The notes under the pieces were generated by a model that was not told the DNA's origin, ran no database searches, and saw only the letters and a list, made by a program, of their open reading frames with translations. This document shows positions 44,941 through 56,599 of a DNA stretch of 64,000 nucleotides, in pieces; the stretch's first letter is position 1, and each line of letters opens with the position of its first letter. The translations under genes were made by a program, and so were the position numbers. The stretch comes from Stutzerimonas degradans (GTDB lineage Bacteria; Pseudomonadota; Gammaproteobacteria; Pseudomonadales; Pseudomonadaceae): positions 1-64,000 of the forward strand of contig NZ_JAMOHV010000004.1 in assembly GCF_024448505.1 (NCBI RefSeq), in the 5' to 3' direction.

Positions 44941-46188
44941 TCAGAAGCGGTAGCTCAACGACGCACCAAAACCGTGGGCGCTGTTTTCGTAGGTGGCGTT
45001 GTAGACGCCACGGGTGGGGCTGCTACGGCGAATCTTGGTGTCCTCTTCCCACAGGTAGGAGTACGCCAGATCGACGGTAACGTCGGCGGTCGGATTCCAT
45101 GCCACACCGAAGCTCACCGCCGTACGGTCGCCGGATGGGATGCGTGGCGAGCGGTGGGTGTTGTTGGTCGGGCTCTGATCGAAGGCCAGGCCGCTGCGCA
45201 GGGTCCATTGCTGGTTCAGCTTGAAGGCTGCACCCAGCGCATAGGACCAGGTGTCGTGCCAGTCCTGCTCTTCGATGATCGGGTCCAGACTGCCGCCTTG
45301 CAGCGGGCCCGGAAGCGACTCGTTCTCGATGATGATCGCCTCGAAACGGCTCCAGCGCGTCCACATGGCGCCTGCGTACAGGGTCCAACGATCATTCAGC
45401 TCGTGAGTCAGGGAGACGTCGACCGATTCCGGGGTGGTCAGATCCAGGGACGCGTCGTATTTGCCGGCGAACGGACCGAAGCCTGCTCCGCTGAGCTTGG
45501 TGTCGCCTTCAAGGGTGTATTCGACCTTCGAGTGGTAGGTCACGCCCATACGCGTGTGCGGCGTGAACTCATACAGCACGCCTGCATTGAAACCGACGGC
45601 GGTGTCATCGCCTTTGACCTTGACCCGGCCGCCGTTGAGTGTGGCGCTCTGCAGCTCACCATCGATGCGGTTAAGGGTCGGGCCGATGCCGAACGACAGC
45701 TTTTCGTTGAAACGGTAGCTGATGGTCGGCTGCACGGTGATTACGCGAACCTCACTGTAGTCACCGAAAAAACGCCCCTGGAAGCCGCTTTCATAATCGG
45801 TTGCCAGGCCGAACGGCACATAGACGCCGACGCCCAGCGCCCATTTGTCGTCGATCGGATTGACGTAGTAACCCATCGGCACAGCGGTCGCGGGCACCAT
45901 ATCGCCGTCATTGGAACCGGTGGCCGGGAAGCTGCTGGTGTCGTCGATATCTGTGTTCGCTTTGATCGCCGCTGCGCCGAAGCTGACTTCTTCGCGGGTC
46001 AGGCGGGACATGCCGGCCGGGTTGCCGAACAGGGTGGTGGCGTCGTCGGCCGAAGATGATCGGCCGGCGTAGGAGGTGCCCATGCCACTGATGCTCTGTT
46101 CGTTCAGGGCAAAACCAGCGGCCATGGTCTGGCTGGACATTGCGCCCACGGCCAGGGCTAGAGCGGTCTTCAACCATGTTGTTTTCAT
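44941..46188 (-). CDS. FadL/OmpP1-family outer membrane transporter
   Basis: A 415-residue beta-barrel from ATG 46188 with AAGGAG upstream. The signal peptide (TALALAVGAMSSQTMA) is followed by the plug motif AAGFALNEQSISGMGTSYAG and the NPAGMS motif. The protein ends in Phe (SLSYRF), needed for BAM insertion. It takes up long-chain fatty acids or other hydrophobic compounds. Confidence 0.93.
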   Translation of the reverse strand: MKTTWLKTALALAVGAMSSQTMAAGFALNEQSISGMGTSYAGRSSSADDATTLFGNPAGMSRLTREEVSFGAAAIKANTDIDDTSSFPATGSNDGDMVPATAVPMGYYVNPIDDKWALGVGVYVPFGLATDYESGFQGRFFGDYSEVRVITVQPTISYRFNEKLSFGIGPTLNRIDGELQSATLNGGRVKVKGDDTAVGFNAGVLYEFTPHTRMGVTYHSKVEYTLEGDTKLSGAGFGPFAGKYDASLDLTTPESVDVSLTHELNDRWTLYAGAMWTRWSRFEAIIIENESLPGPLQGGSLDPIIEEQDWHDTWSYALGAAFKLNQQWTLRSGLAFDQSPTNNTHRSPRIPSGDRTAVSFGVAWNPTADVTVDLAYSYLWEEDTKIRRSSPTRGVYNATYENSAHGFGASLSYRF

Positions 46189-46275
46189 TGTTGTACTCCT
46201 TAGAAAAAACGCGCCGGAACCTAGCAATCTTTTCTGACGAGCCGCAAATGAAACAGTGCAATTTTTCGTAAATCA

Positions 46276-46292
46276 CACGACGATCGGTCGTG
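46276..46292. promoter_or_regulatory. Palindrome upstream of fadL-like gene
   Basis: CACGAC-GATCG-GTCGTG is an exact inverted repeat with a five-base centre, about 88 bases before the fadL start. It could be a TetR-type operator controlling fatty acid uptake. Confidence 0.45.
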
Positions 46293-46357
46293 AAAAAACA
46301 CGAGTTGAGGGCGAAAGCCGAATATTCCGAACCTGACTGGTCGGTCTGATAGCGCCG

Positions 46358-47200
46358 TCAGGCGAACGGTCGCGCGGGGTCGGTGATCCATTCGCTCCAC
46401 GAGCCGGGATACAGTCGTCCCAGCGGGTAACCCGCCAAGCTCAAGGCGAACAGGTTGTGGCAGGCGGTCACGCCCGAGCCGCAGTAGGCGATCACCTCGC
46501 CGGTATGGCCTTGCAGCAGGGTTGCGAAGCGTTCGTGCAGCTGCGTCGGGCAGAGGAAGCGCCCGTCGGCCGCAAGGTTGTCGGTGAACGGCGCGCAGAT
46601 TGCCCCCGGGATATGCCCGGCAACCGGGTCGATCGGCTCGACTTCGCCGCGAAAGCGCGGCAGCGCGCGAGCGTCCAGCAGCGGTTGGGCGAGCGTGTCG
46701 AGTTCGGCGAGCAGCTGCTGCGCCTCGATGATCAGACTGTTGTCGGGCGAACCGGAAAAGTTGCCGCTCCGTGCCGCGGCTGGCCGTGTGTCGAGTGGCA
46801 GGTTGACCGCGCTCCACGCCTTGAAACCGCCATCAAGCACGAACACATCTTCGCGCTTGCCGAGCCAGGCCAGCAGCCACCAGGCACGTGCGGCAAACGC
46901 GCCGGGGCCGTCGTCGTACAGCACGATCTGGCTGTCGTTATCGATTCCCCAGCTGCGCAGGCGAGTGACGAGTTCCGCGGCGTCTGGCAGCGGATGACGG
47001 CCGGTCGCACCCTTGATCACCGGGCCGGACAGGTCCTGCTCCAGATCGGCGAACTGCGCCCCCGGAATATGGCTCAGCGCATGGCTGCGTCGGCCGTACG
47101 CCGGGTCCTCCAGCGCGAAACGGCAGTCGAGAATGCGCAGTTGCGGCTGCTGCAGGCGTTCGGCCAGTTGCTGCGCGCTGATGAGTTGGGCAAGAGACAT
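46358..47200 (-). CDS. sseA: 3-mercaptopyruvate or thiosulfate sulfurtransferase
   Basis: A 280-residue protein with two rhodanese domains. The active-site Cys is in IAYCGSGVTACHN; the Gly-Ser-Gly loop after Cys is typical of mercaptopyruvate type enzymes. Conserved segments are ILDCRFALEDP and GHIPGAICAPFTDN. It diverges from rnd. Confidence 0.9.
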   Translation of the reverse strand: MSLAQLISAQQLAERLQQPQLRILDCRFALEDPAYGRRSHALSHIPGAQFADLEQDLSGPVIKGATGRHPLPDAAELVTRLRSWGIDNDSQIVLYDDGPGAFAARAWWLLAWLGKREDVFVLDGGFKAWSAVNLPLDTRPAAARSGNFSGSPDNSLIIEAQQLLAELDTLAQPLLDARALPRFRGEVEPIDPVAGHIPGAICAPFTDNLAADGRFLCPTQLHERFATLLQGHTGEVIAYCGSGVTACHNLFALSLAGYPLGRLYPGSWSEWITDPARPFA

Positions 47201-47344
47201 GGGCGGGCTCCGGTCGGCGATGAGTGCTGCACACTAGCAGGCCAGGCGCGCACGATGAATGCCCCCGGCGCGCGACGGCCGCGATATATACTGCGCGCCT
47301 CGTTCGGCCGCGCGCCGGTCGTCAGCCGAATCAAGGAGGGCCGT

Positions 47345-48472
47345 GTGGCCATCGAAACTCAATGGGTCCTGGATGATGCGCATCTGGCCCGCCTCTGCGC
47401 CGAGTGGCGGCAACTGCCCTTCGTGGCGCTCGATACCGAGTTCATGCGCGTCGATACCTTCTACCCGATTGCCGGTCTGGTGCAGATAGGCGATGGGCGA
47501 TGCGCCTATCTGATCGATCCGCTGACCGTAAAGGACTGGCAGCCGTTCGCCGCGCTGTTGCAGGACACTGCCGTGGTCAAGGTGTTGCACGCCTGCGGTG
47601 AGGACCTCGAGGTGCTGTCGCGTCTGACCGGGCAACTACCGGCGCCGCTGTTCGATACGCAGCTGGCGGGCGGCTACCTCAATCTCGGCTTTTCCATGGG
47701 CTATTCGCGCCTGGTGCATGCGGTGCTGGGGCTCGATCTGCCGAAGGATGAAACCCGCTCCGACTGGCTGCAGCGCCCGTTGAGCGAGATGCAGATGCGC
47801 TACGCGGCGGAGGATGTGCAACATCTGGCCGAACTGTATGCCGCGCTGCTACCGCGCCTCAGCGAAGACAAGCAGCGCTGGGTGGTGGAGGATGGTGCCG
47901 AGCTGGTCGCCAACCTGCAGCGTGAAACCGATCCGGACGAAGCGTATCGCGAGGTCAAGCAGGCCTGGCGATTGCGACCGCAGCAACTCGCCGTGCTCCG
48001 TGTGCTGACGGCCTGGCGCGAGCGGCAGGCGCGGGCGCGCAATCAGCCGCGCAACCGCATCCTTCGCGAGGCGAGCCTGTGGCCGCTGGCGCGCACGCAG
48101 CCGAAAGACCTGGTGACACTGGCGCGTATCGAAGACATGCATCCGCGCACGGTGCGCCAGGATGGCGAGACGCTGCTCGAACTGATTCGTCAGGCCGCCG
48201 CGCTGTCGGCGCAGGAATGGCCTGCCGCGTTGCCCGAGCCGCTACCGTTGGAAGCTGCGTCCGTCCTGAAGAAGCTGCGTGCCGTCGGCCAGCGTACGGC
48301 GAAGGAATTGGATATCGCGCCGGAGATCATGCTGCGCAAGAAGATTCTCGAGGCGCTGCTCAAGAGCGGCTATCCCGACGGTCCCTACAGTCTCCCCGAG
48401 TCGCTGCGCGGTTGGCGCCGCGAGCGCATGGGGCAGGCATTGCTCGACGTACTGGAAAAATCGCCATCATGA
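47345..48472 (+). CDS. rnd: Ribonuclease D
   Basis: A 375-residue 3'-exonuclease from GTG 47345 with AGGAGG upstream. DEDD acid residues are in VALDTEF and ACGEDLEVL, later DTQLAGGYL and [13 protein letters not shown]-type domains follow ([17 protein letters not shown]). It trims tRNA 3' ends. Overlaps ycgL by four bases. Confidence 0.95.
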   Translation: MAIETQWVLDDAHLARLCAEWRQLPFVALDTEFMRVDTFYPIAGLVQIGDGRCAYLIDPLTVKDWQPFAALLQDTAVVKVLHACGEDLEVLSRLTGQLPAPLFDTQLAGGYLNLGFSMGYSRLVHAVLGLDLPKDETRSDWLQRPLSEMQMRYAAEDVQHLAELYAALLPRLSEDKQRWVVEDGAELVANLQRETDPDEAYREVKQAWRLRPQQLAVLRVLTAWRERQARARNQPRNRILREASLWPLARTQPKDLVTLARIEDMHPRTVRQDGETLLELIRQAAALSAQEWPAALPEPLPLEAASVLKKLRAVGQRTAKELDIAPEIMLRKKILEALLKSGYPDGPYSLPESLRGWRRERMGQALLDVLEKSPS

Positions 48473-48762
48473 AACGCATCTGCTCCATCTATAAAAGTCT
48501 GCGCAAGAACGGGATGTACCTGTATGTCGACAAGCGCGACGCGCTCGCGCGCGTGCCCGAGGGGCTGCTAGCCGCATTCGGCGCGCCGCAGCTCGCATTC
48601 GAGCTGGTACTGACGCCGGAGCGCCAGCTGGCGCGCGAGGATATCGGCAAGGTGCTGGCCAATCTCGAGACGCAGGGTTATCACCTGCAGATGCCGCCCG
48701 CGGAAGATGATTACATCGAGCACTTGCCCGAAGAGCTGCTGCGCATGAACGACCCGCTGTGA
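48469..48762 (+). CDS. ycgL: YcgL-domain protein
   Basis: A 97-residue protein with the YcgL motif [20 protein letters not shown]. It is coupled to rnd by ATGA, the same order seen in other pseudomonads. Function not known to me. Confidence 0.92.
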   Translation: MKRICSIYKSLRKNGMYLYVDKRDALARVPEGLLAAFGAPQLAFELVLTPERQLAREDIGKVLANLETQGYHLQMPPAEDDYIEHLPEELLRMNDPL

Positions 48763-48851
48763 CAACGTTACGCAGTCGGACTTGATCGGAGTCGGGTTGC
48801 GTGCGGTTTTCAGGCCTATGCTAAAAGTCCCCTGAACAAAGGAGACGGTTC

Positions 48852-49247
48852 ATGAACATCCAATCGTGGTTACTCGGTTCCCTGTTCGCCGGCCTGGCGC
48901 TGACGGCCCAGGCGCAAGACGCACCGGCCGCGGCCGACAATTCTGCGGCCTGGCAGCAGCACTGGCAGCAGATGCAGGAGTATCGGCAGGCCTGGCAAGC
49001 GGCGAAGACCCCGCAGGAACGGCAGAAACTGCAGGCTGAACACTGGCAGAGCATGCAATCCGGCATGGGCATGATGGGTGGCTGCCCGATGGCTGGCGGC
49101 CCCGGCATGGGCATGAAGGGCGGCAAAGGCATGATGGGCGGGGGCATGATGGGTGCGCCGACCAAGGAGATGCTTGATCTGCGTATTCAGCACATGGAGC
49201 AGATGCTCGAGCAGATGCGCAGCCATCGTCAGATGCTCGACCAGTAA
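48852..49247 (+). CDS. Exported Met-, His- and Gln-rich protein
   Basis: A 131-residue protein with a signal peptide ([13 protein letters not shown]). The middle is low complexity: [17 protein letters not shown] and [17 protein letters not shown], with many Met and one Cys. The flanks are helical and Gln/His-rich. Such Met clusters can bind Cu(I), but that is inference. No close family recognised. Confidence 0.75.
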   Translation: MNIQSWLLGSLFAGLALTAQAQDAPAAADNSAAWQQHWQQMQEYRQAWQAAKTPQERQKLQAEHWQSMQSGMGMMGGCPMAGGPGMGMKGGKGMMGGGMMGAPTKEMLDLRIQHMEQMLEQMRSHRQMLDQ

Positions 49248-49362
49248 CGACCCCGCGCGCGTTCGGGCCGCGCCCTGCGGCCCGAGTCGCACGCCATCCG
49301 GTCGCGCTTGGCCCGCCACGGGCCAATGGCTAGACTCACAGTTTTCTGGAGCCTCAGTCGTA

Positions 49363-49812
49363 ATGGCCGCCAAAGTCGAACCCTTCTGGAAGCGCAAAAC
49401 TCTCGCCGAACTCGACGCCGAGGAGTGGGAGTCACTGTGCGACGGCTGCGGTCTGTGCTGCCTGCAGAAGCTCGAAGACGAAGAAGACGGCAGCGTCTAT
49501 TACACGCGTATCGCCTGCAAGCTGCTGGATCTGGATAGCTGTCGCTGCAGCGATTACCCCAATCGCCGTGCCAGCGTGCCGGACTGCATCCAGCTCAATG
49601 CCCGGGATGCCGCGCAATTCAAATGGCTGCCGCCGACCTGCGCCTACCGTCTGGTCGCCGAGGGAAAGGATCTGCCGCTCTGGCACCACCTCGTCTGTGG
49701 CGATCGCAACGCGGTGCACGTCGAACGTATATCGCAAGCCGGCCGGATGCTCGCTGAAGGCAGCGTTGCCGAAGAGGATTGGGAGGATCACCTGATCTTT
49801 CGCGCCGGATGA
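49363..49812 (+). CDS. ycgN: YcgN/UPF0260 cysteine-cluster protein
   Basis: A 149-residue protein with the Zn/Fe-S-type cluster [12 protein letters not shown] plus later Cys ([29 protein letters not shown]). The family is conserved near rnd and ycgL in gammaproteobacteria; role unknown. Confidence 0.93.
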   Translation: MAAKVEPFWKRKTLAELDAEEWESLCDGCGLCCLQKLEDEEDGSVYYTRIACKLLDLDSCRCSDYPNRRASVPDCIQLNARDAAQFKWLPPTCAYRLVAEGKDLPLWHHLVCGDRNAVHVERISQAGRMLAEGSVAEEDWEDHLIFRAG

Positions 49813-49868
49813 GTCCGGCGCTTGTCCGATGTCTACCCGCCACCCCTAGTCCCGGAGTCATAGCCCTG

Positions 49869-51089
49869 ATGCGCGTTCATGTGCTTTCCCTGCTTGCCGT
49901 TCTGCTGCTCGGCGCGACACCGGCGTGGGCCGGACAGCGGGTCGATCTCGATTACCTCGTGCGCTTTTTCCCCGAGCAGGACCAGGCCGAAGTGCAACTG
50001 ACGCTGGAAAAAGGCGAGGTAATACGCAGCCTGGATTTGAACCTCGGCGACGAGGGTTACTACAGCGACTTCCAGGCGGATGGCGAATGGCTGCAGCAGT
50101 CGCCTGAGCGGGGTATCTGGCGGCCGGCGAAGGGCAAGGCTCGGCTGACCTACCGCGTGCGCATCAGCCATCCTCGCGACAACGGTCGTTTCGATGCGCG
50201 GATGACGGCGGACTGGGCGCTGTTTCGTGGCGATGATCTGGTGCCGGCAGCGCGGCTCGATGAGTTGGAGGGGACGAAACTGGTTTCGCGCCTTAGCTTC
50301 GAGCTGCCCGAGGGGTGGAAGAGCGTCGAAACCGGTTGGCCGCGTATCGGCAAGAACCGCTTCCGTATCGACAACTCCGAGCGGATCTTTGATCGCCCCA
50401 CCGGCTGGATGCTTGCCGGCAAGCTGGGCAGCCGTCGCGCGCGGCTAGGCGAAACCGATGTGACGGTTGCCGCGCCGGTGGGCGAGGGCGTGCGGCGCAT
50501 GGATATCCTCACGCTGCTGACCTTTGTCTGGCCGGAGCTGCAGAACGTATTTCCGCGCGATCCGGACAAGCTGCTGATCGTCGGCGCCGGCGATCCGATG
50601 TGGCGTGGCGGGCTCTCCGCGCCGAATTCGCTTTATCTGCACGCCGATCGCCCTCTGGTCAGTGAGAATGGCACCAGCTCGCTGGTTCACGAGCTGGTAC
50701 ATGTCTTCAGCCGCATCAGCGACACCGATCGCAGCGACTGGATCAGCGAAGGTCTGGCCGAGTACTACGCCATCGAACTGATGCGTCGTGCCGGCGGCAT
50801 GAGCGAGGGGCGCTATCAGGCGGTGCGCGAGCACCTGACGGATTGGAGTCGCGGAATCACCAGTCTGCGTACTGAGCAAGCCACCGGGCCGGTTACCGCG
50901 CGGGCGGTGTTGCTGCTGCAGGAGCTGGATCGGGAAATTCGCCAGCGCAGCAAGGGGCGGCATTCGCTGGACGATGTCAGCCGCGGGCTGATGCGTCTGG
51001 ACAAGGTCAGCACCGATGACTTCATCGATATCACCGCGGCGCTGCTCGGCGGTGCCTCCAAGGTGCTTGCCACGCCGCTGTTGCGATGA
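49869..51089 (+). CDS. Exported peptidase-like protein with HExxH motif
   Basis: A 406-residue protein from ATG 49869 with a signal peptide (LSLLAVLLLGATPAWA). The zinc motif is HELVH with the distal Glu in WISEGLAEYYAIEL, the pattern of M1/M61-like peptidases. Before it lies a beta domain (VDLDYLVRFFPEQDQAEV). Substrate unknown. Confidence 0.85.
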   Translation: MRVHVLSLLAVLLLGATPAWAGQRVDLDYLVRFFPEQDQAEVQLTLEKGEVIRSLDLNLGDEGYYSDFQADGEWLQQSPERGIWRPAKGKARLTYRVRISHPRDNGRFDARMTADWALFRGDDLVPAARLDELEGTKLVSRLSFELPEGWKSVETGWPRIGKNRFRIDNSERIFDRPTGWMLAGKLGSRRARLGETDVTVAAPVGEGVRRMDILTLLTFVWPELQNVFPRDPDKLLIVGAGDPMWRGGLSAPNSLYLHADRPLVSENGTSSLVHELVHVFSRISDTDRSDWISEGLAEYYAIELMRRAGGMSEGRYQAVREHLTDWSRGITSLRTEQATGPVTARAVLLLQELDREIRQRSKGRHSLDDVSRGLMRLDKVSTDDFIDITAALLGGASKVLATPLLR

Positions 51090-51179
51090 GGTCGGCGCAG
51101 CGCAAAACGTGCGTTGCGCCTGCGGTCAAATGGGTTGATTCAATCGCATTTATCCCCTATACCCGGTGCGCCGTGCCGA

Positions 51180-51254
51180 TATAATGCGGCCCTTTGCCGA
51201 TATCCGTTTGGATGGTTGCATAACGGCACCGCGGTGCTGACGCACCGTGCCGTT
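51180..51254 (+). promoter_or_regulatory. alaS promoter -10 and leader hairpin
   Basis: TATAAT lies at 51180-51185. Downstream in the leader, AACGGCAC-CGC-GGTGC (51222-51237) pairs with GCACC-GTGCCGTT (51242-51254) with a three-base bulge and a four-base loop. The hairpin ends 36 bases before the alaS start. It could let AlaRS or another factor control its own mRNA. Confidence 0.5.
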
Positions 51255-51290
51255 TTGCGGCGTTCGGCGGCAGTCCTCTGGAAGAAATCT

Positions 51291-53915
<2,625 letters not shown>

Positions 53916-53967
53916 GGCGAGCTGGACGGTTTAACGACTGCCCTCGAAGGGCTTAGGCGGTAATGAA

Positions 53968-55206
53968 ATGGCTTTGATCGTACAGAAATTTGGCGGCACT
54001 TCGGTCGGTTCCGTTGAGCGCATCGAGCAGGTGGCCGAGAAGATCAAGAAGTTCCGCGACGGCGGAGACGATATCGTCGTCGTGGTATCGGCCATGAGCG
54101 GTGAAACCAATCGGCTTATCGATCTGGCCAAACAGATCAGCGATCAGCCGGTAGCGCGCGAGCTGGATGTGATGGTCTCCACCGGCGAGCAAGTGACGAT
54201 TGCCTTGCTGGCTATGGCGTTGATCAAGCGCGGTGTGCCGGCGGTTTCGTTCACCGGCAACCAAGTGCGCATTCTGACCGACAGCGCGCACACCAAGGCG
54301 CGCATCCTGCAGATTGATTCGCAGCGCATCCAGCGCGAGCTTAAGGCGGGGCGTGTGGTGGTGGTGGCCGGCTTCCAGGGTGTGGACGGAAAAGGCAATA
54401 TCACCACGCTCGGTCGCGGCGGTTCGGATACGACGGGCGTGGCACTGGCCGCCGCGCTCAAGGCCGATGAGTGCCAGATTTACACGGACGTCGACGGCGT
54501 CTATACCACCGATCCACGGGTCGTCGCCAAGGCCCGGCGCCTGGACAAGATCACCTTCGAGGAAATGCTCGAAATGGCCAGTCTGGGCTCGAAAGTGCTG
54601 CAGATCCGCGCCGTCGAGTTCGCCGGTAAGTACAGCGTGCCTCTGCGCGTGCTGCATAGCTTTCAGGAGGGTCCCGGGACCCTCATCACCCTTGATGAAG
54701 AGGAATCCATGGAACAGCCGATCATCTCAGGCATCGCCTTCAATCGCGACGAAGCCAAGCTGACCATCCGTGGGGTGCCGGACACGCCCGGCGTGGCCTT
54801 CAAGATTCTCGGTCCGATCAGTGCTGCCAATGTCGAGGTCGACATGATCGTGCAGAACGTGGCGCACGATAACACCACGGACTTCACCTTCACCGTGCAT
54901 CGCAACGACTACAACAGCGCATTGCAGATTCTGCAGACCATTGCGAACGAGATGGGCGCTCGGGAGGTTATCGGTGATACCGATATCGCCAAGGTGTCGA
55001 TTGTCGGGGTAGGCATGCGCTCGCATGCTGGCGTTGCGAGTCGCATGTTCGAGGCGCTGGCGAAGGAGAACATCAATATCCAGATGATCTCGACTTCCGA
55101 AATCAAGGTTTCGGTGGTCATCGAGGAAAAGTATCTCGAGCTCGCCGTGCGCGCGCTGCATACTGCATTCGAACTGGATGCCCCGGCTGCGAAAACGGCC
55201 GAGTGA
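53968..55206 (+). CDS. lysC: Aspartate kinase, lysine/threonine-sensitive type
   Basis: A 412-residue enzyme that starts the aspartate pathway. Catalytic residues are in VQKFGGTSVGS at the N-terminus and TTLGRGGSDTTGVALA near 152; two ACT domains follow from about residue 265 (KLTIRGVPDTPGVAFKIL and KVSIVGVGMRSHAGV), which bind lysine/threonine. An in-frame ATG at 54709 begins MEQPIISGIAF, which probably starts a separate beta subunit. Confidence 0.96.
   Translation: MALIVQKFGGTSVGSVERIEQVAEKIKKFRDGGDDIVVVVSAMSGETNRLIDLAKQISDQPVARELDVMVSTGEQVTIALLAMALIKRGVPAVSFTGNQVRILTDSAHTKARILQIDSQRIQRELKAGRVVVVAGFQGVDGKGNITTLGRGGSDTTGVALAAALKADECQIYTDVDGVYTTDPRVVAKARRLDKITFEEMLEMASLGSKVLQIRAVEFAGKYSVPLRVLHSFQEGPGTLITLDEEESMEQPIISGIAFNRDEAKLTIRGVPDTPGVAFKILGPISAANVEVDMIVQNVAHDNTTDFTFTVHRNDYNSALQILQTIANEMGAREVIGDTDIAKVSIVGVGMRSHAGVASRMFEALAKENINIQMISTSEIKVSVVIEEKYLELAVRALHTAFELDAPAAKTAE
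54667..54684. promoter_or_regulatory. Perfect 18-bp palindrome inside lysC
   Basis: GAGGGTCCCGGGACCCTC is an exact palindrome, able to form a seven-pair stem with a CCGG loop. It lies 25 bases before the internal ATG, where a hairpin could affect internal ribosome entry. It may simply reflect the codons of the linker. Confidence 0.4.
54698..55206 (+). CDS. Internal translation product: aspartate kinase beta subunit
   Basis: AAGAGGA (54698-54704) is a good ribosome site four bases before ATG 54709. From here a 165-residue protein with only the two ACT domains would be made. In Corynebacterium and Bacillus aspartate kinases of alpha2beta2 type the beta chain starts at the same kind of M-E-x-x-I/V-x-x-G-I/V-A position. 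Expression here is inferred. Confidence 0.6.
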
Positions 55207-55209
55207 AGC

Positions 55210-55240
55210 ACAGAAGGCGCGTCTAGTACGCGCCTTCTGT
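55210..55240 (+). terminator. Strong hairpin terminator after lysC
   Basis: ACAGAAGGCGCG (55210-55221) pairs perfectly with CGCGCCTTCTGT (55229-55240), loop TCTAGTA. There is no long T-run, only CGTATT, so termination may need help; the hairpin separates lysC from csrA. Confidence 0.7.
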
Positions 55241-55386
55241 CGTATTGGCTGTGGCGCGAGGAACTTTACCGCCTCGCCAGAAGGTCAATAGCTGGTGCAA
55301 GCTTTACGCTAAGCGTGTCGCGGCGCATTATCCGCCTTTTATTTTGCAGACTGCTTACTGACTGAATCCGTTTTAAGGAGAAAGGA

Positions 55387-55572
55387 ATGCTGATTCTGAC
55401 TCGCCGGGTCGGAGAGACCCTGATGGTGGGTGACGATGTGACTGTCACTGTTTTGGGTGTGAAGGGGAACCAGGTACGCATCGGTGTGAATGCACCCAAG
55501 GAGGTTGCAGTGCATCGCGAAGAGATTTATCAGCGCATTCAGAAAGAGAAGGATCAAGAACCAAGCCACTAA
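55387..55572 (+). CDS. csrA: Carbon storage/secondary metabolism regulator CsrA (RsmA)
   Basis: A 61-residue RNA-binding dimer with the canonical [18 protein letters not shown] start and the RNA-contacting [15 protein letters not shown] lies five bases before ATG. It binds GGA motifs in mRNA leaders and controls motility, biofilm and metabolism. The position after lysC and before tRNA-Ser is the normal Pseudomonas order. Confidence 0.97.
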   Translation: MLILTRRVGETLMVGDDVTVTVLGVKGNQVRIGVNAPKEVAVHREEIYQRIQKEKDQEPSH

Positions 55573-55591
55573 TTTTTATGTAATTTCTGGC

Positions 55592-55620
55592 TTTGCAAAC
55601 GGGGTAAAGATGGTTATGAT
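55592..55620 (+). promoter_or_regulatory. Sigma-70 promoter of tRNA-Ser
   Basis: TTTGCA (55592-55597) and TATGAT (55615-55620) with 17 bases between, starting transcription just ahead of the tRNA. It begins within 20 bases of the csrA stop. Confidence 0.65.
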
Positions 55621-55634
55621 GCGCCCCGTGTTGC

Positions 55635-55725
55635 GGAGAGGTGGCCGAGTGGCCGAAGGCGCTCCCCTGCTAAGGGAGTACACCTCAAAAGGGTGTCGGG
55701 GGTTCGAATCCCCCCTTCTCCGCCA
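55635..55725 (+). tRNA. tRNA-Ser(GCT)
   Basis: The 91-nt gene has a seven-pair acceptor (GGAGAGG / CTTCTCC with one G-U), the D-loop GGCCGAGTGGC, anticodon loop CTGCTAA and a long variable arm (GTACACCTC...GGGTGTC) as in serine tRNAs. The T-loop GGTTCGAATCC is intact and the CCA is encoded. Confidence 0.97.
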
Positions 55726-55790
55726 TTTTGCGTTCTAGGGTTTTAGTTTTCGGGTACCTGCTTTCAGTCGAAAGCGCCAGGGTAAAATGC

Positions 55791-55818
55791 TTGACCGACA
55801 TGCTCAACTCCCTATAAT
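55791..55818 (+). promoter_or_regulatory. Sigma-70 promoter of tRNA-Arg
   Basis: TTGACC (55791-55796) and TATAAT (55813-55818) with 16 bases between are near consensus. The first tRNA-Arg gene starts 13 bases later. A second copy of the tRNA follows downstream without a clear promoter of its own, so both may be on one transcript. Confidence 0.75.
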
Positions 55819-55831
55819 GCGCACGCTCAGC

Positions 55832-55908
55832 GCACTCATAGCTCAGCTGGATAGAGTACTCGGCTACGAACCGAGCGGTCGGAGGTTCGAATCCTCCTGA
55901 GTGCGCCA
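55832..55908 (+). tRNA. tRNA-Arg(ACG), first copy
   Basis: The 77-nt gene has acceptor GCACTCA / TGAGTGC, anticodon loop CTACGAA (anticodon ACG), T-loop GGTTCGAATCC and encoded CCA. Identical over its length to the copy at 55978-56054. Confidence 0.98.
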
Positions 55909-55977
55909 TTATGTAAGAAGCTTTGATTTTATCGAAGATTCTGCAGCCAGAGGCGAGCTGGCTTATCAAGCGCTTAC

Positions 55978-56054
55978 GCACTCATAGCTCAGCTGGATAG
56001 AGTACTCGGCTACGAACCGAGCGGTCGGAGGTTCGAATCCTCCTGAGTGCGCCA
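55978..56054 (+). tRNA. tRNA-Arg(ACG), second copy
   Basis: Exactly repeats the gene at 55832-55908, 69 bases downstream. A terminator hairpin (56064-56091) follows. Confidence 0.98.
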
Positions 56055-56063
56055 TACCAAGAA

Positions 56064-56091
56064 GGGCCTGCAGTAATGCAGGCCCTTTTTC
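56064..56091 (+). terminator. Rho-independent terminator after tRNA cluster
   Basis: GGGCCTGCA (56064-56072) pairs perfectly with TGCAGGCCC (56077-56085), then TTTTT. Confidence 0.93.
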
Positions 56092-56104
56092 GTTTCTGAG
56101 CGAA

Positions 56105-56599
56105 TCATCGTTTGCCGGTAACGCAGCCTTTCTCATCGAAGGTTACGGTGCGCGCTCGGCCTTCGCTTTTCTCGTAGCGATAGCGAGTGCGGCCATTGGT
56201 GCTGACGACGCTACTGGGGCGTCCAAGGGCGCTTTCCACGTCGGAACGAGTCATCCCGCTAAGTATCCGTTGTTTGATGATCGCCTCGCGGCGCTCTCCG
56301 CCGCTGATGCGGTTGCCGCAGCCATCGTGCCGTTCGGCGACGATGGTGAGCTGGTCGCTCGACGGCGTCGTCTTGCGCGTACTGCGCGGATTGGTCGTAG
56401 CCATCTTGACCGCCTTGCCGCTACCGGGCGAGGGATTGTAGGCCTGCTGCTTCTGTATGTCGCTGCCGCCTGGACAGCCTTGCTGGGCGTAGGTGATTCG
56501 CCCTGCCTCGTCCGTGCAGCGAAATACCGTTGCTGCGGCCGGTGCCTGGCTGGTCAGTATGGCGAAGGCGAATAAGGTGGCGGAAAGGGGGTAGTGCAT
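56105..56599 (-). CDS. Exported DUF4124-type protein
   Basis: A 164-residue protein with a signal peptide (SATLFAFAILTSQAPAAA) and the DUF4124 motif TVFRCTDEAGRITYAQQGCPGG. The C-terminal part (IIKQRILSGMTRSDVESALGRPSSV then TRYRYEK) resembles a SmpA/OmlA-like (BamE-type) fold. Function unknown. Confidence 0.8.
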   Translation of the reverse strand: MHYPLSATLFAFAILTSQAPAAATVFRCTDEAGRITYAQQGCPGGSDIQKQQAYNPSPGSGKAVKMATTNPRSTRKTTPSSDQLTIVAERHDGCGNRISGGERREAIIKQRILSGMTRSDVESALGRPSSVVSTNGRTRYRYEKSEGRARTVTFDEKGCVTGKR

